This document shows, in pieces, positions 44,201-53,096 of a stretch of DNA of 64,000 nucleotides. The translations under genes were made by a program, and so were the position numbers. The stretch comes from Euglena gracilis (Eukaryota > Euglenida > Euglenophyceae > Euglenales). The stretch lies in the NCBI GenBank assembly GCA_039621445.1, contig CP154956.1:32089437-32153436 (forward strand). The letters are read 5' to 3'. The notes under the pieces were generated by a model. It ran no database searches, was not told the origin of the DNA, and was given only the letters and a program-made list of their open reading frames with translations. The stretch's first letter is position 1. Each line of letters starts with the position of its first letter.

Positions 44201-47200
44201 AATATACAGGAAAATGGGCAAAGAAACTTGGCATTCTTCGGTGAGAACAGGTCGACATCAGGGGAAAAACTGATTCTTGGCATCCTTAAACCATCGCCCA
44301 TCCACCCAAATCATCAAAAAATGTGTTTTTTTTTGGACTTTTTAATTTTGGACCCCGTTCAAGTCCCAGTCCGGCCCTTGGTCGGCTTTGGCCGAAAGGG
44401 GGGCGGTCCTTAAGAAAATAAAAAAAATTCCTGTCCCTTAAGGACCGCCCTGGATTTTGGATGTTATTTTGGGTCTCATAAATCTCGAAAATATTTGGGT
44501 TTTTTTCAAAAAAAACCCAAATAATACCCCCCTCGGGCGGGGACTTTGGGCAAAAAAAAATTCTCCGGGGGCAGGCTTCTTTTTAAGGACCCGGGGGGGT
44601 GCAATGGGCAGGCAGGGGCAGGCTTGTATGGGAATCTCGGAGGAGGGGGGGGGGGGCTTCCAAAACTAGGGGGAGGCCCCCCCCTCCTACCTCCAGTTTT
44701 CAGTCGCCGGAACTTCTCGGCGTTGAGTGCAGAATTTTTTGAGCTTTTCATACTGAGCCCCAAGAGGGTCCTAGAATATACATCCGGCGCCTTGCGCCGG
44801 AAGTTTTTTTTTTTGCCCCCGCAGAGGAGAAGGGGGGGTGGGGGACCCCCCCTTCCGAAACTGGGGGGACCCCTAGGGAGGGGGGGGGTGACCCCACCAC
44901 CAACCTCATGTCTGCGGAGCTTCCCATACAACCCTGGGCAGGGGGGTCCGTTGGTGAAAAAAAGCCTGCCCGGGGGGAGGACTGTTTGGGGGGCTATCTC
45001 GATTTTGAGTTGGTGCTCCGGAGGGGTTCGCAAAAGAACAAAAACTGGGATTGTTGCCAGGGGGGGGGGGGATTGTCAAAGGCTGGTCATCACACGTTTG
45101 GAGATAACACACAGGCAGTTTTTGACCGTCATTATCAAAACGTCGTGCAGGTTTGTTCTGGTTCTGCTCCTTTCTGAGAAATGGTCCACCCATATTCATG
45201 TGATTTGCGCCTGGAGCCTCAGATTCAGCACTTTGCCGGCACTCTCGGACTCTTTGGATGCCCATGTTTCCCATTTTGTGGAGATTTCCCAATGAATTCC
45301 AAATGGGGGGGATATATTGAGGGAGAGAAAACAAAATGAAGGGGAAAGCAGGCCTGGGGGATTGGATTTATTTCAGTGCCTCCACCCCCGGTCCAGGAGG
45401 AGAAGCAGGTGTGCTGGGCCCTTCCAGCTGAAGCAAGGCCCTGGCCATGAGACTGTGCTGCCTTGGGGAAAGCCTCCACCTTGCCGGGAGACTGACAAAA
45501 GACGTCATTTTTTGTTGACCACAGAGGATCCTGTTGTTGTTGCTGACCACAGAGGTCTGGGGTTTTCTGGATATAGCAATGGGTGAGTGCGTGTGACTAT
45601 CATGTGAGTGTGTTTATGGCACTATTATGGCCATGGCCATTTTCACTAGCGACATGACCAGTGACTGCTGCACCTGTGTTGAGGAGTTGCCTTGATTTGG
45701 TCCGGCCTGCCTGATTTTGAATGATTCCTGTGTTGTTTGACACCAAGAGGGGGTGATCTGGGATGGGACTTCTGCCGTTGGTGACAGGGTTTTTATTTTT
45801 GGCCCCATGCTTGCAGCAGTCCGGCTGACCGCGCTTGTATCATGAGGGGGTGGGTCACTGAAAACCTTTTTGAAAAGAGTTCCCAAGAAAGGTCGATAAA
45901 TTATTCTAAGAAATGATATGTCCCTTCAACCCCAAGAAGCATCGAGCGAAACAGGTATCGAGAAATTTATCAGGAAATCCAGGAATGATGAAACAGGGAA
46001 AACTAGAAATGTGGTTTTTTGATGAGGGTTGGACATCCGAACAGGCACACAGGCAAACAACTTTAAAATGAGATGACATCATTCTGCACGTTCCTGCTTA
46101 GCAAAAGCAATGTGTGTCTGCTTCAGGGGGTTTTTTTAAGACCGGGGGGAGGGGGTTCCCCCCACCCACCCTCCCCCTGGGCCCCCGGGGGGGGGTCCTG
46201 GGGGACCCACAAAAAAAAAGGCCGAAAAATCGCGACAAGTGCTAAAAATAGCACTTTTCAAAAATTTTCGGCATCTTCGGCTCCGAAAAGTATATCCCAC
46301 CCCCCCTCCGGGGGACCCCCCGGGGGGGGGGGGGGGGCGGGCTCGGCCGGACCCACCCACCCTACCCCCCCCTCCCCCCCGGGGGTCCACGACTAAAGAA
46401 AACCCCTGGTCTGCTTCCTTTTGCAAAGCTTGTTACATCCAGAGCTTGATTCAAGCTGTAGGTAGCACCATCATTAGTCATCCTTCATATTCTCAATGGA
46501 AGCACACAGAAAGGTGACATGGCAAACTTGAGTCAAAAGTATGAGTGAAAGAGCATTGCAAGTACTGCCACAACACACCAGAAACAGTACAGAGTATAAA
46601 CAGTCATGCACCTTTGGAGGATAAAATTTCATACAACCCATTTTAACTTTCATTTTCCTCGGATCAAAACAGATTTCAGACTTACTACAGGGCGGTTGCC
46701 AGACAAACGTTCAGACAAACGTCGTTCCAACAAAATTGGTGGCAAAAGAAAAAAATTCGAGATCCCACTAAAAATGGCACCCAGAATGGTTTTGTTCAAG
46801 AAAAAGACCAAAGAACGGCATTGGAAGAAATAAAAACGTATTTGTGAAAAAGACAGCTTTTGAAATAGAAAAAAGAGGGGGAATTGGCCATTTCCTTGGA
46901 ATAGTCCGGATGCACTTAGCAATTTTAAACTCCTGATTCTTCCAAACTGGAGACGGGCATGCAATCACTTAATGCTGGTGTAACCCCCCACAGAATGGGT
47001 GGGTGGATTGGGATGTGGCCGAGGTCACCTTGCCCCAACCGAAAGCTGGGCCAGAATTTTTTCCAAATCTTTCAGCCGATTTTGGGTGGGTGGGTGGGTG
47101 GGTAAGTTGACCAATGGGGGGGGGGGGGTCAAAAAAAATGGGTCGGTGGTTTTGGGCCCACGGAATAGCGCCCCTACAGGGATTACTAATAAGTGAAAGT

Positions 47201-48028
47201 ATAATACCAGGCCCTCGGTGCAAACATTGTGCAATGCCCACATATCCCTGATTGGCCAAGTGAATGTGACTTTGTGTGCCAAGGTGTATGAGCATTTATA
47301 CTCTGCATTGTATCCATTTTGTTCTCCAGAAGACCATAGGAGAAGATCGGGTCATACCACCAGTGGGGAAGCCCGTTTTCCCCGGGATCGTGTCTCCTTC
47401 CGTGCCCGGGTCTTGTACTTGTCGTTGCCAACCGCCTGAAAGTATTGGCTCATTGCAGCATCGTATGCCTGAGGGATACAGACCCATGAAAATGTGGTGA
47501 GGGCACATACACTGCAATGGGAATTCTAAAAGACTCAACAAAAACCCAAATTTGATAGGATACTTCTCTTTTTTCTTCTTTTTCTTTTTAACATCCCGCC
47601 ATCAGAGGAAGAGCAAATGCCGTAATTACGATTCACCTCAACATTTGGAATTAGAATCGGAAATTTCATCTACACAAATGCTTTCCACCCCTACCCACCT
47701 GGAGGAGTGGCACCTGAATTAGAAATGCGTCCAGCACTGTTAGGCCAAGCAGGAATTATCCTTGGTGCTGCTAAATGTTGAAAAAAACGTCTGCTGTTTG
47801 TTCCACAAAAAAAAACATAATTAAGAATACAAAAATGTTGGGATGTGGCTGGTTCTTTCTGGTTCCAGGGTTCTTGACAGCAAAATGCAGGTTTTTGTAC
47901 TTGGAGGACGCATGACTGGTTTCAGAGCACACCTTAATCAGTTCGGTGTCATCCCAGACATCATCATTTTCGTCTCCTGGTGCCCAAAGTAAAACCTCTT
48001 CTTCATTCAGAGCCGCCTCGTCAATCAT
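41013..48028 (-). CDS. SMN: Survival of motor neuron (SMN) homologue
   Basis: SMN is the core of the complex that loads Sm proteins onto snRNAs. Exon 1 (47933-48028) encodes DENDDVWDDTELIK and exon 2 (47361-47468) continues with AYDAAMSQYFQAV. Together they match the conserved SMN Gemin2-binding segment (WDDTALIKAYDKA in human). The last exon (41013-41243, stop TAG at 41013-41015) has a Pro-rich tract then LSWYHSGFWTGF, matching the YG-box oligomerisation helix (SWYxSGYxTGY). Intermediate exons with good splice sites and joining phases are 45674-45857, 45386-45491 and 43808-43917 (SPGRGPPAGF). The Tudor domain, expected between 47361 and 45857, was not found. It may be very divergent, lost, or in a part I could not read. 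Start: first ATG of exon 1, reading MIDEAALNEEEV. Confidence 0.88.
41878..41936. repeat. GTGATTRTTC family, inverted copy
   Basis: AATAATCACGAATAATCACG runs are the reverse complement of the 42590 repeats, about 700 bp away, so the two face each other. Confidence 0.75.
42590..42722. repeat. GTGATTRTTC family copy
   Basis: GATTATTCGTGATTATTCGTG is followed by TTTTTGGAAATCCCCAAATT, ACACTGGTTTGTGATTATTC and GTGGCACAAATTTGTGGGAA, paralleling 32205-32325. Confidence 0.75.
43808..43917 (-). CDS. SMN: Probable SMN proline/glycine exon
   Basis: The 110-bp segment has a TTTAACAG acceptor and a CAG|GTGGTG donor (phase 1-in, 0-out) and encodes TTSPGRGPPAGFVRKEGRGG, a Pro/Gly/Arg composition like that before the SMN YG-box. 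A second open frame with a donor at 43816 is also possible. Confidence 0.4.
44160..44360. repeat. Family E repeat, copy 3
   Basis: Contains TATCCCAGCACACTCGATG, GGTCGACATCAGGGG, TCTTGGCATCCTTAAACC and ATCGCCCATCCACCC. It ends near CCTTAAGGACCGCCC, just left of the element at 44572. Confidence 0.55.
44572..44968. mobile_element. hAT-like element, family B-related
   Basis: The ends are CAGGCTTCTTTTTAAGGAC and, reversed, CAGGCTTTTTTTCACCAAC. Flanks tccggggg (44564-44571) and cccggggg (44969-44976) match at 7 of 8, but both lie in G runs, so chance is not excluded. The interior contains the CCGGCGCCTTGCGCCGG hairpin and is otherwise unlike the two main family B copies. Confidence 0.55.
45386..45491 (-). 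CDS. SMN: Probable SMN linker exon
   Basis: The 106-bp segment has a TTTGTCAG acceptor and a G|GTGGAG donor (phase 0-in, 1-out) and reads SPGKVEAFPKAAQSHG onwards. It is phase-compatible with both neighbours proposed for SMN. There is no recognisable domain. Confidence 0.4.
45674..45857 (-). CDS. SMN: Probable SMN linker exon
   Basis: The 184-bp open segment has an acceptor (TTTTCAG), a CAG|GTGCAG donor and phase 2-in/0-out. It is Ser/Thr/Gln/Pro-rich (IKTLSPTAEVPSQITPSW), as expected of the poorly conserved region after the Tudor domain. It follows on in phase to the exon at 45386-45491. The assignment rests on position and splice grammar, not on sequence similarity. Confidence 0.5.
46124..46408. 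mobile_element. hAT-like MITE, family A copy 2 (intact target duplication)
   Basis: The 285-bp element starts CAGGGGGTTTTTTTAAGAC and its other end, reversed, reads CAGGGGTTTTCTTTAGTC. It is flanked by a perfect 8-bp direct repeat gtctgctt (46116-46123 and 46409-46416). It lies within an SMN intron. No open reading frame was found, so it is non-autonomous. CAG...CTG ends with an 8-bp duplication are the hallmark of hAT transposons. Confidence 0.82.
47361..47468 (-). CDS. SMN: SMN exon 2
   Basis: A 36-codon exon (CAG acceptor, CTG|GTGGTA donor, phase 0 at both ends) begins AYDAAMSQYFQAV, the direct continuation of the WDDTELIK helix. It then turns lysine/arginine-rich (KTRARKETRSRGKRAS), as the segment after the Gemin2-binding helix does in other SMN proteins. 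Confidence 0.88.
47933..48028 (-). CDS. SMN: SMN exon 1 (start codon, Gemin2-binding segment)
   Basis: A 32-codon exon starts with ATG at 48026-48028 and ends AAG|GTGTGC in phase 0. The residues VWDDTELIK align with the invariant IWDDTALIK of animal SMN and LWDD(S/T)ALI of plant SMN, preceded by an acidic stretch as in other SMN proteins. Confidence 0.9.
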
Positions 48029-48532
48029 GAAGGGGGAAAAAAAAGTGGGAAACTGTAAAAAGAAATCAATTCTGCATTAGAAACGGCCAACGGGTGTTGT
48101 CCTTTTTCCTTTTCGGGATAAGGCTTGTGTACCCCCCCCCTTGTCTGGGCACCGGAAAGGATGGGCAAGGACCGGGTGATTCGCCAAAATATTGGGTTGG
48201 TGCTTGGACAAGGAGGGCGGGGAGGCTTGTTCTGCTTCTGTTTTTTAGAAAGGTTTCTCAAAAATTTCGACACTTTAAAAACTTCTCAAGCCTGATTTGG
48301 TTAGATATTGTTGTTTGCCCAATGCTGTGGACCCCAGAAGAGGGGGATTTTCCCTTTCGGCACGACGTGCCAGAAAGGGGGAAAATCTTTTTTTTTTGTT
48401 GGCAGGTTTCCCTGGGCTGTCAGGTGCTTAGGCAGGGGTGAGTACTTTCTTGTTGGGGAGTTCTTTATCTTTCTTGACACAATATAAACACAGATGTCCC
48501 GTCCCGAAAGTTTATTGAAAGTTCACTGTAAT

Positions 48533-49111
48533 CAGGCTTTTGCTTAAAGACGGCGGGTCCACTGGCTGCCCATTGTGCAAGACACTGGAAAAAAGCCACT
48601 AGCTAGACTCCCTCTTCCGGGGGGGGGGGGGATCGTGGGTCCCCCCGACTGGAAAAAAATTCTCAGGCGCTGCTCGGTGGGGTGGAAATGAAGTTGTTAA
48701 TGTGTTTTTGGCTGATTTTGTTCAAAGAACCCCAAGAATGGCCAAGAATGGGCAAAAAAACTCGGCGCTTCACACCAGTCACTGGAAAAAAAATTAGCGA
48801 GCCCTGCTGCCAGACCCCAAGGGGGATTCACTAGGATTTCCACTAGCCAAATTTAGCTGCAGTCGAGCCCCCCCCCCCCCCCGGGATGTTCCCACCCATG
48901 AGAAGCCAATTTGTTTCAAAAAATTGATTTCGGCTTTCAAAAATTGATTTTCGGCCAAAACGGCAAAAAAGCCATTTCGCCCTTGGCAGAACGGCGGAAA
49001 AGCCGTTTCGCCAGCCAAATGTGAGAAAAATGGGAAAAAGGCGCCGAAAAGCCGAAATGAAACACATACAGATGGAACAGGGTATACTGCGAACCATTAA
49101 GCAGAAGCCTG
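48533..49111. mobile_element. hAT-like element, family B copy 1 (intact target duplication)
   Basis: The 579-bp element starts CAGGCTTTTGCTTAAAG and its other end, reversed, reads CAGGCTTCTGCTTAATGG. It is flanked by a perfect 8-bp duplication actgtaat (48525-48532 and 49112-49119). The interior is homologous along its length to the element at 61360, plus about 170 bp of extra sequence before the right end. There is no coding capacity. Confidence 0.82.
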
Positions 49112-49705
49112 ACTGTAATAGACCTCAAAAAATGAAATGGGACGCGCTAAAAAAGCTGTACAATGTGCTGATTTGGTGAAATACCCTAATCATCCAACAG
49201 TTCAAAAAAAACCCATTACGAAGATTACAGTGCAAACAACCTTTTAACATCAGCCTTGGGTAAGAACATTGAGTGGAGAGATGGAAGTGCCAATCAAGCG
49301 TTGGCTCAAGGGGGGAGGTTGTTTCAGTATTGAAAAATACCTCCGACACTTTCTCTATTTCAAAGTGTAGTGCAAAAGCCTCGCGATGCATGTTTCAAAC
49401 GCTGGCTAAAAGTTCTTTTTCAATTAAAATTTCAGGCAATTTCTGTATTTTGATGACCTGGTCGTACATATCAGACTCCAAATCTCCCATGAACTTCAAT
49501 GGCAACCACCCTTCCTTCTGTCCAAAGCATCAACAACAGCGAAAGAGTGAAAAAGAAGGAACAAAACGATAGCCCAATTAGAAGCACCTAAGGGCAGCAA
49601 TATCGGGAATGGTCTGAATTTCCAAGGAGCGCTCATTATCAAAAAGTCCTGATTTTAATTTCGATCGAGACGCCTGCAACGATTGTGTGTTTGCCTCAGA
49701 ATGGC

Positions 49706-52700
49706 TTAGAGTTGTTCTTCTTCTGGACAACTGTCCCTGATTCTGTGCTTTCTGCAGTTGCTGAGAAATGGGAAGCAATTTTCATCTTGGCTAAGTCCCT
49801 TCAAAGAGAGGAACACAAACCCACCAAAAAAAGTGTCTTTGGGCTTCCTGCCCCCCCCAAGAAAATGTCTTCTGACAGTTACTGGGAACTCTGACAACTT
49901 CCTATGAGAACAATTTTGCGAACAAAGACTCTGACAGGTTCTTGGGCATGAAAGATGTGAGGAGCAAGATTGTGTGTGTACAATACAATTGTTCACCAAC
50001 CCTCGGGGGCCACTTCCACTCTTCCAAAAACCAGTCAATTTTCCCAGAAAACACCCAAACATGCCCCCCCCCCAAGGGGGTCAACTTTGGGATCCAAGAG
50101 AATTGGCCAGAAACTTGAAGAAAATTGGCTTATTTTTCCGACGCCCGCGACGCTGGGTCACTTTGGGGGGGGGGGGGGTGCCGACCCTCCCTTTGATCAA
50201 CACAAAAAAAACCAGTCGGTTACTATGAAAAACACACTCCTCCAGGGGGACAGCCAGCAGCTAAGATTCTGAGATACTTTCCCTCTCCTCACCTGAAAAT
50301 AATAGTTTTATCTAACTTGTGTAAAGTGCATTTGTGAGAATTGCAAAAAAAAATGTTAGCAAGAGGATAGTTTCCAGGGGAGGGCAGTTTTCCGGGAGGA
50401 GGAGTGGTACGCGAAGTTAAAACAATCAAAAAGCCACAAAACGACTTCCAAAACGTTCAAAACCTTCAAACTGACTTGCAAAAAAGCAAAACTGCTGTGG
50501 ACAACTTACCGTTCACTTTGGAACGGTGCTGCTCCTCTATCCATTTGTTGCACACGGTTCATGTGTTTTTTGTATTTGTGAAAATCAAAGAAGTTCACGT
50601 CCATCACCACTTGCAAAGGGAATGATGAACCTTCAAAAAGCAGTTTCCTTTTTTGGACTGCCCCACCACTGGCCTGTTTCCTGAGTATCCTCACTCCTGC
50701 AGTCAAATCCTCTTGCAATCTCTGTGGGGCCGTGGTCAGACCAATTCAAAATCAACACGGGCAAGCAAGAATGAGAACGCTCGGAAATCGCACAGGTGGT
50801 CATGAGATGACGCTCAAAGTTTTTCAAGTTGTGTGTGGCTGCTGTCTCCCCAGCGCGGCATCATAGCAACTGCTGCTGCTGCTGATATCATTGGTGTCTG
50901 CGAGGGGTCGGAATGGGCTATGCACAAAGACCAAAGTTCAACCGCATTTGGTCGCATTTCTATATAAAAAAAGTTTCTTTCACTAATCATCGGCCTTTCA
51001 TGTCGAGTTTCTCCGAGTGTACACATGCTGAAGCAGGATGTCTATGTGCGCTTGATGCCTGTGTGCTTGCTGCGTTTGGAAATAATGCTTCTTCCTCCCA
51101 AAAGGTGTGTGTTTGGATGGGGTTATGGGGCCCAGCTCCAAAAACACACCTGAACAATGAGAGGAGAGGCTTGCTGAATTTCACCTTGGACCAAAGCACA
51201 GGTAAACGAACTCCACAGGGCTTCCACAGTGTCAGTCACTGTCACTGGTTGGGGGGGGCTTTGCAGGTACACACTCGACGCAAAGAGGATATTGTGAGGG
51301 TCTCCTGGGATCTTCTGGCCATCTGGGATTGAAATTTTCCCAACTTGAAATTTCACAACTGAAATTGGGAAATGAGCACTTAATCTGCGGGGGAACAGTT
51401 GGACCCACACCTCACCAAGCATATGGGACTCAATCATGGCCCAAGTGATTGGGAGGACAGGCTGCGGCAGACAACTGTACAGATTGCTGGCTGATGTCCC
51501 AAAACGTGGCCGCAGCGTGGTCACTGCGGAACCGGACTGCGGCAGAGGGCCAAAATGCCTGTCTGGGACTTGGGTTTGGGGTTCTGAGTATGGAATGACT
51601 TCACGGATCTCTATGACCGAACAAAGATTTCTCGAAATGGTTGGTGCCGGGGTAGGAGGGGGGCAGCAGGGTATTAAGTGAGCGGGGAGGAGGGGGGCGG
51701 TTTGGACCCCCCCCCCTACCCAAAGGGGGGGGGCGGACCCCCCCTCCCCCTATGCACAAAAATTTTTTCTAGCGCAAAGCACCAGAAAAAAATTCGGCCT
51801 TGAAAAAGGACCAAAAAACGCGTTTTTGCACCTTCTTAAAAAAATCAGCAAAAAAAAGGAAAGCATCCGCAAAGAGTTTCAGAAGATTTGTTGTGCCAGA
51901 GAAAAGAAATTTTGACTTCCGGGGGGTCCCGGACCCCCTTGGCCCAAAGTAAACCCCCAAATAATATATTCCCCCGGGATATTATTTGGTCAGCTGAAGT
52001 CCACCCCCAGGGGGGGAATGTTTTTGGGGGGGATTATTTGGCAAAAAAAAAAACACTCCGAACTCCTCCCAAGGGAATTAAGTGAGCGTTGGTTTTGTAC
52101 AGAGAGGGGGTCAGACCACCCCCCCCCTTCCTTCTTCACAGAGACTTTTTTGGAACCTGGCAGGAAGAGCGGGAAGGGGTCAGACCTCCCTGACCACTGT
52201 TGGGGGGGGGGGTATTTTAGTGCTGCCCAGAGAACGTTGTAGGGGGCCATGGCGCTGCCTGTTAACGAGGTCTGCCTGTTAACTTTGCTGGCAGAAGTTC
52301 TTTTGGGGGAAGGTGTGTATATAAACGACACACAAGGCAGTTGTCAAAACGCTTGTACTGGCATGTGCTAACCCCCTGGCTGTGCATCAACGTTGGTGCA
52401 CCGCCTTGAGCTGGGACCTCATAGACAAACGCCTTGTCGGCCCATGTGCTGGCGCAAGGAAAGGTTGAGGGTTGGAGAGACTGCCAGACCGTGGGGGAAG
52501 ATTCGGACGGCTTCTGTGGTCTGGCGAACAAAAAAAATTGCCGCCCACCCTTGTTTGTCACCCGAGTGGTTGTTGGACACATGCGCTGCCCATCCCTCCT
52601 TTGACAGAACGCACTCGGGCCCCTGACAGGCAGTGGTACGCCATCGTCTGGGAGTTGCTGCCGTGCACCGCCCGGAGGTGCAAACGGCGGCAGCCACATT

Positions 52701-52777
52701 ATGGCTTTGTGAGAGGCAGACAACCGTCCCACAATGCACTGATACACCCAACTTACAGGATGGCCCCATAAATCCAT
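49706..52777 (-). CDS. Unidentified protein gene, compact, about 310 codons
   Basis: Proposed exons: 52757-52777 (ATG, MDLWGHP, ending CCT|GTAAGT), 52562-52647, 52418-52448, 51150-51536 (129 codons), 50510-50721 (ends CG|GTAAGT) and 49706-49901 (TAA stop). Phases join throughout. The long exon is rich in beta-prone stretches (ISVVKFQVGKISIPDG, NILFASSVYLQSPPQPV), then LTAGVRILRKQAS and FPLQVVMDVNFFDFHKYKKH. I cannot name the family. Base composition is clearly less GC-rich than in the LRR or nuclear-protein genes. The 5' end could extend to an acceptor near 52836 (reading VSFRRYVPFDSH), and an alternative exon set near 49,440-49,770 could replace the proposed 3' end. Confidence 0.55.
50510..50721 (-). 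CDS. Exon with consensus GTAAGT donor
   Basis: The 212-bp exon lies between CCACAG and CG|GTAAGT, phase 0-in and 2-out. It reads LQEDLTAGVRILRKQ, KRKLLFEGSSFPLQVV, then an aromatic/basic FFDFHKYKKHMNRVQQ. It joins in phase to 51150-51536 upstream and to 49706-49901 downstream. Confidence 0.72.
51150..51536 (-). CDS. Long central exon of the unidentified gene
   Basis: The exon is exactly 387 bp, bounded by CCGCAG|TCC and CAG|GTGTGT, with no internal stop. It encodes a mixed alpha/beta sequence with VLPITWAMIESHMLGEVWV and VTVTDTVEALWSSFTCALV. It is the longest exon in the window and the best handle for identifying this gene. Confidence 0.72.
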
Positions 52778-52883
52778 GTGAGAGTCAAACGGGACATAGC
52801 GCCGGAAACTGACCCCAGCTGGGAAAAGTACAGAAAAAAGATAATAATAATAATAATGGGCCCTTTACCATTTTTTCTGCTCC

Positions 52884-52889
52884 TTTATT
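52884..52889 (-). terminator. Poly(A) signal AATAAA
   Basis: TTTATT on the plus strand is AATAAA on the minus strand, 63 bp past the TGA of the CUE/UBA-like gene. The next gene's proposed ATG is at 52775-52777, so cleavage would fall within about 100 bp of that start. Confidence 0.55.
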
Positions 52890-52951
52890 TCCAACAGCAA
52901 GAATTTTTACAGGAGTCAACCTTCCGAATGAAACGGCGCTGAGGGATCGGG

Positions 52952-53096
52952 TCAGGGGGCAGCTGGCCGGGGCCCCGCCATCTCCAGCACAATGGAGCCG
53001 TCCGCCTTCTCCTCAAAGTCCGCCGTGGCGGGCTTGTACTCGTCCAGCCGCCCGGGCTCAAAGAAGACAACTTCCCCGGCGACGGCACTGGCTGGC
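52952..53096 (-). CDS. Terminal exon of the CUE/UBA-like gene
   Basis: CCTGCAG|G opens a frame reading VVFFEPGRLDEYKPATADFE, then IVLEMAGPRPAAP and TGA. An AATAAA signal (minus strand, 52884-52889) follows 63 bp after the stop, supporting this as a true 3' end. Upstream phase is not fully settled. Confidence 0.65.

Noticed and set aside
46606-46833. Plus-strand Lys/Arg-rich open frame of 75 codons
   Set aside because: It is A-rich intron sequence of SMN on the opposite strand, with no splice context or recognisable domain.
46860-46965. Possible SMN Tudor exon (VWKNQEFKIAKCIRTI)
   Set aside because: Only the Trp and two Ile positions fit a Tudor pattern; the acceptor phase does not match exon 2 and there is no nearby donor.
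52490-52647. C2H2-like frame (CQGPECVLSKEGWAAHVSNNH)
   Set aside because: The spacing is loose and this frame does not join in phase to the next exon, whereas the frame used for 52562-52647 does.
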